DNA of 64,000 bases from Nitrospirota bacterium (lineage in GTDB: Bacteria > Nitrospirota > Nitrospiria > Nitrospirales > Nitrospiraceae), in NCBI GenBank assembly GCA_026387665.1, contig JAPLLG010000013.1, positions 62,001-126,000 on the forward strand, read 5' to 3'. Both the position numbers and the translations under genes were made by a program. Of this stretch, positions 33,190-41,141 are shown one piece after another. Numbering within the stretch: position 1 is the first letter of the stretch; each line of letters begins with the position of its first letter. A model generated the notes under the pieces. That model made no database searches. It was not told the origin of the DNA and was given only the letters and a program-made list of their open reading frames with translations.

Positions 33190-33219
33190 GGGGCGGAGTC
33201 CCCGAAGGAACTCCGCCCC
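33190..33219 (-). terminator. Terminator of nxrAB
   Basis: A perfect 10-bp GC-rich stem (GGGGCGGAGT with ACTCCGCCCC) with a 10-nt loop starts about 25 nt after the nxrB stop. On the minus strand it is followed by TTCTGTTTG, a T-rich tail. This is the clearest rho-independent type terminator in the window. Confidence 0.75.
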
Positions 33220-33244
33220 CCATGAAGCGACCCCTAGCTGAAAC

Positions 33245-34534
33245 TTACAGCCAGGTTACGCGCTCGGCCGGCCGAATGTAGATCGGCTCTTCGACCTGAA
33301 TACGCGCCACTTCCTTGCCCGACTTGTTGAAGCCCAACACGGTATCGTTGTACATCTCGAAACGCTTACCGTGGATCTGGGTCTCGAACACTTTCGGACC
33401 AGGAATGACATCGTACCGGAAGATGATCTGCTGGCTGGCTCTCCACAACTGGAGGACCGCCAACAGCTCACGGCTTGGCACGAGATACTTCTCGATGGCG
33501 TTGTCGACGCCCGGGCCAAACATCTGCCGCGCATAGCCACGAGGGCTGTGCCGCGGTGGGATGTAGTAGCCGTTGGGCTCGGTGCCCCACTGTGGATACA
33601 ATGGGAGCGCCACCTGCTCCACGCGAATCGCGTAGTAGAGCGGGTGCCACCGGTCTTCCGCCCACAGGCCGTCTTCGCCGATGCGCATCAGGCTCTGCAT
33701 CCGGATCTTTCCGACGCAGGCTGCCATACAACGCGTTTCCATCGGCTCGCCGCCCGTCAGCGGGTCTTTACCTTCGATGCGCGGATAACACGCAATGCAC
33801 TTTTCAGACACGCGTGTGGTTCCACGATACATCGGCTTCTTGAATGGGCACTGCTCCACGCACTTCTTGTACCCTCGGCACCGGTTTTGGTCGATCAACA
33901 CGATCCCGTCTTCGGGTCTCTTGTAGATCGCCTTCCGCGGGCAGGCCGCCAAGCAGCCTGGGTACGTGCAGTGGTTGCAAATCCGCTGGAGATAGAAAAA
34001 GAACGTTTCATGCTCCGGCAGACTGCTGCCCGTCATCTTCCACGGTTCGTCCCGTGAGAATCCGGTCTTGTCGACGCCTTCCACAAGGGCGCGCATCGAG
34101 GTCGCCGTATCCTCATAGATGTTCACGAACCGCCACTCTTGGTCCGTCGGGATGTAGCCGATCGCCGCCTGGCCCACTTTGGCGCCCGCGTCGAAAATGG
34201 TCATCCCTTCGAACACGCCGTACGGCGCATGGTGTTTACGTCCGACACGGACGTTCCACACCTGGCCGCCTGGATTCACCTGCTCGATGAGCTGGGTGAT
34301 CTTCACGTCGTAGAACTGTGGGTACCCGCCGTACGGCTTGGTTTCCACGTTGTTCCACCACATGTATTCCTGACCCTTCGAGAAGAGCCAGGTGGACTTG
34401 TCTGCCATCGAACAGGTCTGACAGGCCAAGCACCGGTTGATGTTGAACACGAAGGCAAACTGCCACTTCGGATGCCGTTCCTCGTAGGGATACAGCATCT
34501 TCCGTCCCAGCTGCCAGTTATACACTTCAGGCAT
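33245..34534 (-). CDS. nxrB: Nitrite oxidoreductase beta subunit NxrB
   Basis: 429 aa from ATG 34534, which follows AAGGAGG by 7 nt; a TTG two codons upstream is not the start. It carries four Fe-S cluster motifs as in NarH/NxrB: CLACQTC at residues 35-41 (with the D of MADKSTW nearby), CNHCTYPGCLAACPRKAIYK, CRGYKKCVEQCPFKK, and CIACYP plus CMAACVGKIR. It has no signal peptide, so it is thought to be carried across the membrane with NxrA. It passes electrons from the molybdenum subunit to the respiratory chain. From memory it is almost identical to NxrB of Nitrospira defluvii. It follows nxrA by 85 bp. Confidence 0.97.
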   Translation of the reverse strand: MPEVYNWQLGRKMLYPYEERHPKWQFAFVFNINRCLACQTCSMADKSTWLFSKGQEYMWWNNVETKPYGGYPQFYDVKITQLIEQVNPGGQVWNVRVGRKHHAPYGVFEGMTIFDAGAKVGQAAIGYIPTDQEWRFVNIYEDTATSMRALVEGVDKTGFSRDEPWKMTGSSLPEHETFFFYLQRICNHCTYPGCLAACPRKAIYKRPEDGIVLIDQNRCRGYKKCVEQCPFKKPMYRGTTRVSEKCIACYPRIEGKDPLTGGEPMETRCMAACVGKIRMQSLMRIGEDGLWAEDRWHPLYYAIRVEQVALPLYPQWGTEPNGYYIPPRHSPRGYARQMFGPGVDNAIEKYLVPSRELLAVLQLWRASQQIIFRYDVIPGPKVFETQIHGKRFEMYNDTVLGFNKSGKEVARIQVEEPIYIRPAERVTWL

Positions 34535-34619
34535 TGTCAATCCTCCTTGTAGTCATGATCAGTTAATTCGTGAATCTCATCAGCTATACATCATCCTCAC
34601 GGTGCAAGTTGTGCGACCC

Positions 34620-37600
34620 TTACACCTTGATCTTGATGTGTTCGCCTTTGAGCCACTTGATCATGAACTCGTTCTCTTGGCCCGGTGTAAATCCGGTCCG
34701 GACCGGCTCCCATGGACCACGAGCTCCGATGCCGCCGTCTTCCGCCTTGGTGATGCGGATTAGACATTCCTTCGGCACCGTGTTGATCGCATGGTGGTCG
34801 ACCTGATAGCCCCACTTGAACTTCCAAGCGATGGCATGTTTGCCCGGCAACGAGTCAGTCTGGTGCATCGGCATCAACCAGTTTCTGGTAAAGGACTGTT
34901 GGGCCCCGTACCGGAAGTTGGACTGATAACCGGTGTCCACCGCGATGGCGCGTCCGTCTGGGCGCGTCTCGTGGCCTTTGACCGACTTCGGCGTGGCCAC
35001 GTACGGTGCGTGCTTCGACATCGTCACGTGGTACGGATAGGCCGGGTTGTACTTCGCGCGGATCATGAGGCGCGCCACCTTATAGTACGGATCCGAAGGC
35101 TTCCAGCCACGATATGGCCGGTCCACCGGGTTACCGTCTACGTAGACGTAGTCGCCGTCGTTGATGCCGCGGTCTTTCGCCGCCTGCGGGTTGATGTGCA
35201 ACTGGTGCTCGCCGACACCAGGCGTCCGCTTGTCCATGCGGTACGGATCGCCGAAGTTCGACTCGTAAATCTGCACCCAGTCGTTCACCGACCATTGGCT
35301 GTGCACCCGATGCCGGGTCTTCGGAGTAACGCAGTAGAACTGGTACCCCTTCTCCCACAACGGGTTGCTGTGCCGCTTGATTTCCTGCCACGGCAACTTG
35401 ATGTTACGCACCGTCTTGTCGTCATGGTGCTGCGCCGTGATCGGAATACCGTAGTCGTCCGGACGGACGTACGGGTTGCTCGTCATGATGGCGTTCGGCA
35501 GATACGGTGTCGCTTCCGTTCCCTCACGGTGAGAGATGAAGTTTTCGCCGTATTCGATCGCCTCAGGCTCGGTCCGGTAATTTTCATACCGGCCAGTCCG
35601 CGTCCACATGGGCTTCGACTCGTTGGTCTCTTCCCAGAATGGCGTACGCGGATAGGTCCGAACCATGACCATCCAGCCTTTTTCCGACTTCAGCATCACG
35701 TCTGCGCTGTAGCCGTAGAAAGTGCTGGAAGCATCGAGCATGCGCTGCGCATAGACGTCCACGCGGTTTTCGTAGACGAACTTGAAGTAATCGCGCATGC
35801 GCTTGTCGCCGGTCATGTCCGACAACTTGGCCGCAACGCCTGCGAACGAATCGAGGTCGTTACGGGTGTCGTACAAGGGCCGGATGCCGCCCTTCCAGAT
35901 CTGCACCCACGGATTGGATACCGTGACGGTCATTTCCGGATAGGTGAACTCCATCCACGAATTCGCCGCGAAGGCGATATCGTTGTGGTTCACGTCCGAG
36001 GTCATCTCGATGTCCTGAGTGATCAGGGTCTCGATGTTCGGATCGACGTTACGCACCATGTCATAATGGTGTTTGGCGTTGTTGAGCACGTTCACGTTGA
36101 CAACCCAACGGAACTTGCTCGGCGTCGGCATATGCGTCTTGCCCGTGAACACCTTGCGCCCGTACTTCGGGGTGCTGACGATCAGGGCGGTGTCGCCGTG
36201 GTTCCAGTAACCGACTTCCTCGCCGTAGTAGTACGACTTGGTTTTGATTTCCTTGCCGTGCGCATTCGGATCCAACGTGATGTTGAATGGATCCTCACCC
36301 GTGTGCACGGCAATACCGGCGCCGGACCAGGGGGTCGACGTCCAGGTACCCGCCTTGTAGTTACCGGCCCAGGTATGCTGCCCGGTGCCGAACTTCCCGA
36401 CGTTGCCGGTGACGATGAGCACCATCGCGGCGCCGCGGGAGTTGATGGTCTGATGGAAATAGTGGTTCGTCCCTTCACCGTTATGGATGGCGGCGGGCTT
36501 GATCGAACCTGAGTCACGCGCCCAACGAACCAGGAGGTCCTTTGGCGTCCGGCAAATCTGATGACAGGTGTCCAGGTCGTAATCCTGGAAGTGCACCAAG
36601 TACATCTGCCAGACCGGCATCGCGTCAATTTCCCGGCCATTGAGCAACTTCACCCGGTAGGTCCCGGTGAGGGCTGCATCGATGCCACTGTTCTGATAAT
36701 GCCAACCGACCTGCTCACGATGGAGCGGCACGGCGGCCTTCTTGTTCAAGTCCCAGACCATCATGCCGCCGAGCCGGGCAACCTGCTCCGGCTTCAAGGA
36801 CTGCACGCGGCCCGAGTAGCTCTTCGAGAAGTCAGGGAACTGGTAATCCGCCACCACGTCGCGCGGATCCAGGAACTGTAGGGTGTCCGTGCGGACGAGC
36901 ACCGGCGAATCGGTGTACCCCTTCAAGAAGTCCACGTCGTGCATGTTCTCATCGACGATGATCTTCATGGCGCCCAAGAAAATGGCACCGTCCGACGCGG
37001 GTCGCAACGGCATCCAGTAGTCGGCGCGATAGGCGGTGGGGTTGTACTCAGGCGTGATGACCACGACCCGGGCGCCCCGTTCAATACATTCCAACTTCCA
37101 GTGCGCTTCCGGCATCTTGTTTTCGACGAAGTTCTTACCCCAGCTGGTGTTCAGCTTGGAGAAGCGCATGTCGGACAAGTCGATGTCGGAACCCTGGGCG
37201 CCGCACCACCAGGGGTGGGCGGGGTTCTGGTCGCCGTGCCAGGTGTAGTTCGACCAATACCGGCCGCCCTGTGCCTGATCCGGGCTGACTTTGCGAATCC
37301 AGGTGTCCAGCAACGCGTTGACGCCGCCGTTCATTCTGGTGTTGCCCATCTTGCCGATGATGCCGAGGACCGGCATACCAGCGCGATGCTTGAAGGTGCG
37401 GGTACCCGCGCCCTTCATCATTTCGATCATTTCCGGCGCATAACCCTGCTCACGGAGGCGACGGGCTCCAGCTTCACCGCTGTACCGCGTGGCAATGATG
37501 ATCATCGCCTTGGCGGCATAGGTGAAGGCCGTGTCCCAGGACACGCGCAGCATGTCGTCCAGAAAGCGGCTATCGAACTTGTACTTCCGCTTCGTTTCTG

Positions 37601-38057
37601 GCGTCAGCTCCGGCGAGCCGGCATCCATCCATTCCTTCCAGCCCTTCCGCATCAAAGGACCCTTCAAGCGATAGGGGCCATACACGCGGCGATGGAAGGT
37701 AAATCCCTTCAAGCACATGCGCGGATTGTGCGCGAACGTTCCGCGGTTGCCGTAGAGATCTTCGTACGTCTGGTGATCGTAGTTCTGCTCGACCCGCATG
37801 ACCACACCGTTCCGGACGAAGGCCCGGATGCGGCAGGCGTGCGTGTCGTTCGGGGAACAGCACCAGGTAAACGACGAATCGTAACGATACTGGTCGTGAT
37901 AGACACGCTCCCACGACCGATCCGGATAATCTCCCAAGGGATTGCCCACTTCGATGACCGGCTGAAGCGCGGTCAACGCCAGGACTTTGTCCGCCACCGC
38001 GACTGCGGCGACCGTCCCCACGGAGACTTTTAAGAACTGCCTACGTGACAAAAACAT
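34620..38057 (-). CDS. nxrA: Nitrite oxidoreductase alpha (molybdopterin) subunit NxrA
   Basis: 1145 aa from ATG 38057 with TAGGAGG 8 nt upstream. An N-terminal twin-arginine signal (SRRQFLKVSVGTVAAVAVA) sends the folded enzyme to the periplasm. The Fe-S site near the N-terminus reads C67-x3-D71-x3-C75 and C115 (CCSPNDTHAC ... NPRMCLKG), with Asp in place of one Cys. Asp276 in YTWHGDQNPAHP aligns with the molybdenum-ligating Asp of type II DMSO-reductase enzymes. This is the Nitrospira/anammox NXR type, not the cytoplasmic Nitrobacter type. It converts nitrite to nitrate. No nxrC is next to it. Confidence 0.97.
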   Translation of the reverse strand: MFLSRRQFLKVSVGTVAAVAVADKVLALTALQPVIEVGNPLGDYPDRSWERVYHDQYRYDSSFTWCCSPNDTHACRIRAFVRNGVVMRVEQNYDHQTYEDLYGNRGTFAHNPRMCLKGFTFHRRVYGPYRLKGPLMRKGWKEWMDAGSPELTPETKRKYKFDSRFLDDMLRVSWDTAFTYAAKAMIIIATRYSGEAGARRLREQGYAPEMIEMMKGAGTRTFKHRAGMPVLGIIGKMGNTRMNGGVNALLDTWIRKVSPDQAQGGRYWSNYTWHGDQNPAHPWWCGAQGSDIDLSDMRFSKLNTSWGKNFVENKMPEAHWKLECIERGARVVVITPEYNPTAYRADYWMPLRPASDGAIFLGAMKIIVDENMHDVDFLKGYTDSPVLVRTDTLQFLDPRDVVADYQFPDFSKSYSGRVQSLKPEQVARLGGMMVWDLNKKAAVPLHREQVGWHYQNSGIDAALTGTYRVKLLNGREIDAMPVWQMYLVHFQDYDLDTCHQICRTPKDLLVRWARDSGSIKPAAIHNGEGTNHYFHQTINSRGAAMVLIVTGNVGKFGTGQHTWAGNYKAGTWTSTPWSGAGIAVHTGEDPFNITLDPNAHGKEIKTKSYYYGEEVGYWNHGDTALIVSTPKYGRKVFTGKTHMPTPSKFRWVVNVNVLNNAKHHYDMVRNVDPNIETLITQDIEMTSDVNHNDIAFAANSWMEFTYPEMTVTVSNPWVQIWKGGIRPLYDTRNDLDSFAGVAAKLSDMTGDKRMRDYFKFVYENRVDVYAQRMLDASSTFYGYSADVMLKSEKGWMVMVRTYPRTPFWEETNESKPMWTRTGRYENYRTEPEAIEYGENFISHREGTEATPYLPNAIMTSNPYVRPDDYGIPITAQHHDDKTVRNIKLPWQEIKRHSNPLWEKGYQFYCVTPKTRHRVHSQWSVNDWVQIYESNFGDPYRMDKRTPGVGEHQLHINPQAAKDRGINDGDYVYVDGNPVDRPYRGWKPSDPYYKVARLMIRAKYNPAYPYHVTMSKHAPYVATPKSVKGHETRPDGRAIAVDTGYQSNFRYGAQQSFTRNWLMPMHQTDSLPGKHAIAWKFKWGYQVDHHAINTVPKECLIRITKAEDGGIGARGPWEPVRTGFTPGQENEFMIKWLKGEHIKIKV

Positions 38058-38104
38058 TGGTGACACCTCCTAAGAGTTGAGGGCTTCAATAAGCCCACGC
38101 GACT

Positions 38105-38236
38105 TCACTGACGCACAGCGGAACGTTCAGACCACCCCCCTTCCTTCAAAAAGCTGCCCGAAAACAGGAGCACCGCACAGGCCACCAGCTGGTTGATCGT
38201 GGCTACCCGCATTGGTCCATCTTGCATTCCTGGCAT
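38105..38236 (-). CDS. Candidate 43-aa hydrophobic leader ORF upstream of nxrA
   Basis: In the predicted nxrA leader an ATG at 38236 opens 43 codons ending in TGA, 47 nt before nxrA. The peptide has a hydrophobic stretch (VATINQLVACAVLLFSGSFL) and a short polar tail (KEGGWSERSAVRQ). Its start lies about 6 nt after the expected transcription start of the sigma-54-like promoter. No good Shine-Dalgarno is present, and internal ATG codons at residues 4 and 9 are alternatives. It may be a leader peptide, a small membrane subunit, or chance. Confidence 0.3.
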   Translation of the reverse strand: MPGMQDGPMRVATINQLVACAVLLFSGSFLKEGGWSERSAVRQ

Positions 38237-38252
38237 CATGGGCCCTTATGTT

Positions 38253-38268
38253 CGCAATATACGCACCA
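38253..38268 (-). promoter_or_regulatory. Sigma-54-like (-24/-12) promoter of nxrA
   Basis: The minus strand reads CTGGTGCGTATATTGCG. It matches the RpoN consensus TGGYRYR-N4-TTGCW at every position except the last, with the exact GG-N10-GC spacing. Transcription would start near 38242, giving a leader of about 185 nt before nxrA. Matching by eye only. Confidence 0.55.
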
Positions 38269-38434
38269 GGATCTATAGAGCCATTGGATTCTATGTGTGA
38301 TGCGCAATAGATTGAATAATAAGGTTAAAATGTTCTCGCTGCACTCGCTCTCACTGTCACAATTATGCCTTCATGGGTACTTAATGTATCACCGACAACA
38401 ATTAAAACTGCCATTGCACTATAAATTGCAAATA

Positions 38435-38447
38435 AATCAATGACTTA
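38435..38447. promoter_or_regulatory. IHF consensus site
   Basis: AATCAATGACTTA matches the IHF consensus WATCAANNNNTTR at all defined positions and lies in an AT-rich stretch. IHF bending between upstream activator sites and a sigma-54 promoter is a standard arrangement. The distance to the -24 box, about 165 bp, is longer than usual. Confidence 0.4.
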
Positions 38448-38465
38448 ATTGGAATATTGCAATGC

Positions 38466-38500
38466 TACCATTTGGTAACATATTTATGCGGTTGTAACAA
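38466..38500. promoter_or_regulatory. Candidate activator sites upstream of nxrA
   Basis: Two palindromes lie about 25 bp apart: TACCA-TT-TGGTA (38466-38477) and TTGT-A-ACAA (38492-38500). Both include a GTAACA half-site (GGTAACA and TGTAACA). They lie about 200 bp upstream of the sigma-54-like promoter, as expected for enhancer-binding-protein sites. Confidence 0.35.
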
Positions 38501-38605
38501 AGGTACCGAGAGCAGGGAAGGTCTCGTAGATTGCCGGACATCTACAGAAATATTGCACAGCTTGACAGTCACGCTCACGCCCAGTAGAATCCCACCCCTC
38601 GTGCT

Positions 38606-38702
38606 GACTGTGAGTGAGCGGGAATAGCTCAGTGGTAGAGCATCGCCTTGCCAAGGCGAGGGTCGCGAGTTCAAATCTCGTTTCCCGCTCCAACTCACAG
38701 TC
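38606..38702 (+). repeat. 10-bp inverted repeat framing tRNA-Gly
   Basis: GACTGTGAGT (38606-38615) lies 2 nt before the tRNA and its exact reverse complement ACTCACAGTC (38693-38702) starts directly after CCA. In the primary transcript these arms would stack on the acceptor stem as a longer helix. Confidence 0.7.
38618..38692 (+). tRNA. tRNA-Gly (anticodon GCC)
   Basis: A complete cloverleaf: acceptor GCGGGAA/TTCCCGC, D-arm TAGCTCAGTGGTAGAGC, anticodon stem TCGCC/GGCGA with loop TTGCCAA (anticodon GCC), T-arm GCGAG TTCAAAT CTCGT. Discriminator T and encoded CCA (38690-38692). A perfect 10-bp inverted repeat frames the gene. Confidence 0.94.
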
Positions 38703-39000
38703 CGTCGCACATGTACCTCCAGGCCCTTTCTCTCGCACAAGGCTCAAACGCTCCGCCCAGTAACGACAATCCTAGAGTCTCTCTTGCGCAAAATAGCAAG
38801 GCGATTTTCGGTGTGCGCCTACCTAAACGTACGTATAGAAATAGCGGTAAATGACGTGATACGACAGTGCCCGTAGCCTCCTTGGCCGGAGATTTCTGCA
38901 TGCAGCCCGCGCGATTCCCTCCCGAAGAAAACACAGCGCTCATGGCGTCATATCGAGGCGGGGCGCTCGCTGTGCCGGGCGAACCGAACGAGAGCGATCG
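38693..39000. other. Intergenic region after tRNA-Gly
   Basis: Apart from the right arm of the inverted repeat at its left edge, I see no convincing gene or RNA in these 308 bp. The short open frames have no ribosome binding site and no protein-like composition. A weak TATAGA near 38835 could serve the following genes. Confidence 0.4.
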
Positions 39001-39192
39001 ATGAAAATCGCGCCCCTGCCAGAAAACGAAGCCTCCCGTCTGGCGGACCTCCAGTGCTACCAGGTCCTGGATGATGAGGCCTGTCGATTTTACGCGGCGC
39101 GGCGAGTCCGTGAAGCCGCTGGGGTTATATTGGCTGCTCTTGAATCAAACGTCAGAACAAGCGACTCTTTAAGAGAGCTACGAATCGAATGA
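39001..39192 (+). pseudogene. Truncated GAF-sensor N-terminus coupled to the hybrid kinase gene
   Basis: 63 codons. The first 26 residues, IAPLPENEASRLADLQCYQVLDDEA, match the usual opening of GAF-containing sensor proteins (LPxNEAxRLxxLxxYxILDTxPE). After that the GAF homology stops and the rest (CRFYAARRVREAAGVILAAL...) does not continue the domain. It looks like a GAF gene from which nearly everything was deleted. Its TGA overlaps the ATG of the kinase (ATGA), so translation of the remnant could still help to start the kinase. Confidence 0.5.
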
Positions 39193-41141
39193 CACAGCCC
39201 GCACGACAACCCCTGCGATACGTCCATATCGAGGATCACGAAGCCGACGCCACGCTGGTCCAACATGCCTTGCGCACAGGCGGCTACGAGCCGCACGCGC
39301 GTCGCGTCGACACAGCCGACGGCTTGGCTGCCGCGCTGCAAGAGCCAGGATGGGATCTGATCCTGGCAGATTGGACGTTGCCGCAGTTCAACGCCCCGGC
39401 CGCCTTGGAGCAGATCTCCAGTCTCGGATTTGATCTGCCCGTCATCATTGTGACGGGCGCGGTTGGAGAAGAAACGGCCGTCGAAGCGTTGAAAGCAGGC
39501 GCGCATAATTATGTGATGAAGGACCGGCTCATCCGGCTGGTGCCCGCCATCCAGCAAGCCTTGCGGGAGGGGAGCGAGCGGAATGCCCGCCGGCACGCGG
39601 AAGGGCGGCTGTACGCGCTTGCGCGGATTTCGCCAGTCAGCATCTTCCTCACCGATCGGCAGGGCATCTACAGTTATGTGAACCTCCGCTGGTGCGCGCT
39701 CGCCGGGCTGAGCCATGAGCAAGCGCTGAACAACCAATGGGCGAAATCGCTCCATCCGGACGATCGCCGGCGCGTCGTCGAGGAGTGGCGGCAGGCCGTC
39801 GCCAGGCAGACGATGTTTTCCTCGGAGTATCGTTTCCAGAATGCCGAGGGGAGCGTGAACTGGGTGCTCGCGCAAGCCGTGACGTCGCGCGGTGTGCGCG
39901 ATGAACTGCTGGGCTACATCGGAACCGTGACCGACATCACCGAGCGCAAGAAATCGGAAACGGCCCTGCAGTCGTTCCAGGACCAGATTCGCCAGATGCA
40001 GAAGATGGAAGCAATCGGACAGCTGGCAGGCGGCGTCGCCCACGATTTCAACAACATCCTCACCGCGATCCTCGGCAACGCCGAAATGGCGGCGATGAAA
40101 ACCCCCGCCGACCACCCGGCCAGACCCAATCTCACGAGAATTCTCGAAGCCGGCGCCCGGGCCTCCCACCTCGTGCAGCAAATCCTCACCTTCACGCATC
40201 AGCAGGAATTTTCACGCACCGTGCTGAACCTCACCACGGTGATACACGAAGCCCTCAACTTACTGCAGGCCACCCTCCCGGCTAACATCAAGCTGACCGC
40301 CGCCTGCGAGACGGGTGCGCCCCCCGTGCTAGCCGATGCCACCCAGATCCATCAAGTTGTGATGAACCTCTGCACCAACGCCTGGCATGCGCTCAAAGAA
40401 CAACCGGGCCACATCGCAATAGAGCTGGCGCCGGTCACGCTGCCCCGGGCGCTGCGCAGCTTCCACGCTACGCTGCCGCCTGGCCACTATGTGCGCCTCT
40501 CTATCCGGGATACCGGCTGCGGCATGGAGCCAGAAACGGTGGAGCGCATCTTCGACCCCTTCTTTACCACCAAGCCTGTGGGGCAGGGCACAGGCCTCGG
40601 CTTGAGCGTGGTCCACGGCATCATCCGGGGACACGAGGGCGCCATCGTCGTCGAGAGCCGTCCGGGCCAAGGCACGACCTTTCATCTCTACTTTCCCGCG
40701 GCAGAGGCGCCGGCCCTGGCAGGCGAATCGATCGAAACCGCGCCAACCACAAAACAAGGCCGCAACCGCCATCTGCTCTACTTGGACGACGAGGAGATGT
40801 TAGTGGAACTGGTCCGGGCCAAATTCGAATCGCTCGGCTATCGAGTGACCGGCTATACCAAGCCGACAGAGGCGCTTAACGCGGTCCGCGCCGATCCGAC
40901 CGGGTTCAATATCGTGGTGACGGATTACAATATGCCGGGAATGTCCGGCCTGGAAGTAGCCAGCGCCCTCGCGCAGCTCCGCGCTGATCTGCCCGTCGTG
41001 CTGGTGTCGGGGTATCTATCCCCCGCCGCCCAGGCCGCCACCCTCGCCACCGGCATCAGGGAAATCGTCTATAAGCCCACCGTGCTGCAGCAATTAGAGG
41101 GCGTGATCGCCCGCCTGCTCGACGCCCCGCCGCAGACCTAG
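39189..41141 (+). CDS. Hybrid sensor histidine kinase (REC-PAS-HisKA-HATPase-REC)
   Basis: 650 aa, no membrane helices. The N-terminal receiver has Asp61 in WDLILADWTLP. A PAS domain spans about 141-255 (FLTDRQGIYSYVNLRWCALAG ... GTVTDITERKK). HisKA has His285 (LAGGVAHDFNNILTAI). HATPase has NLCTNAWHAL, RDTGCGMEP and GTGLGLSVVHGII. A C-terminal receiver (about 520-640) has its Asp in IVVTDYNMPGMSG. There is no DNA-binding output, so phosphotransfer to another protein is likely. Convergent with the transglutaminase gene, sharing the stop region CTAG. Confidence 0.92.
   Translation: MTQPARQPLRYVHIEDHEADATLVQHALRTGGYEPHARRVDTADGLAAALQEPGWDLILADWTLPQFNAPAALEQISSLGFDLPVIIVTGAVGEETAVEALKAGAHNYVMKDRLIRLVPAIQQALREGSERNARRHAEGRLYALARISPVSIFLTDRQGIYSYVNLRWCALAGLSHEQALNNQWAKSLHPDDRRRVVEEWRQAVARQTMFSSEYRFQNAEGSVNWVLAQAVTSRGVRDELLGYIGTVTDITERKKSETALQSFQDQIRQMQKMEAIGQLAGGVAHDFNNILTAILGNAEMAAMKTPADHPARPNLTRILEAGARASHLVQQILTFTHQQEFSRTVLNLTTVIHEALNLLQATLPANIKLTAACETGAPPVLADATQIHQVVMNLCTNAWHALKEQPGHIAIELAPVTLPRALRSFHATLPPGHYVRLSIRDTGCGMEPETVERIFDPFFTTKPVGQGTGLGLSVVHGIIRGHEGAIVVESRPGQGTTFHLYFPAAEAPALAGESIETAPTTKQGRNRHLLYLDDEEMLVELVRAKFESLGYRVTGYTKPTEALNAVRADPTGFNIVVTDYNMPGMSGLEVASALAQLRADLPVVLVSGYLSPAAQAATLATGIREIVYKPTVLQQLEGVIARLLDAPPQT

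Larger units (their letters stand above)
38237..38617. promoter_or_regulatory. AT-rich intergenic control region between nxrA and tRNA-Gly
   Basis: About 380 bp without a supported gene. Its AT content is clearly above that of the rest of the window (for example 38290-38340 and 38400-38460). From nxrA outward it holds a sigma-54-like promoter, an IHF consensus and palindromic sites, listed separately. ORFs running through 38465-38747 are not convincing because they read through the tRNA. Confidence 0.6.

Noticed and set aside
34791-36512. 573-codon open frame opposite nxrA (and similar ones at 36939-38033 and 33371-34057)
   Set aside because: They are antisense to clear nxrA/nxrB coding sequence, rich in Arg, Val and His without domains; this is the expected shadow of GC-rich codon usage.
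38404-38420. A second sigma-54-like sequence (TGGCAGTTTTAATTGT on the minus strand)
   Set aside because: The spacing gives GG-N10-TG, so the essential GC of the -12 element is missing.
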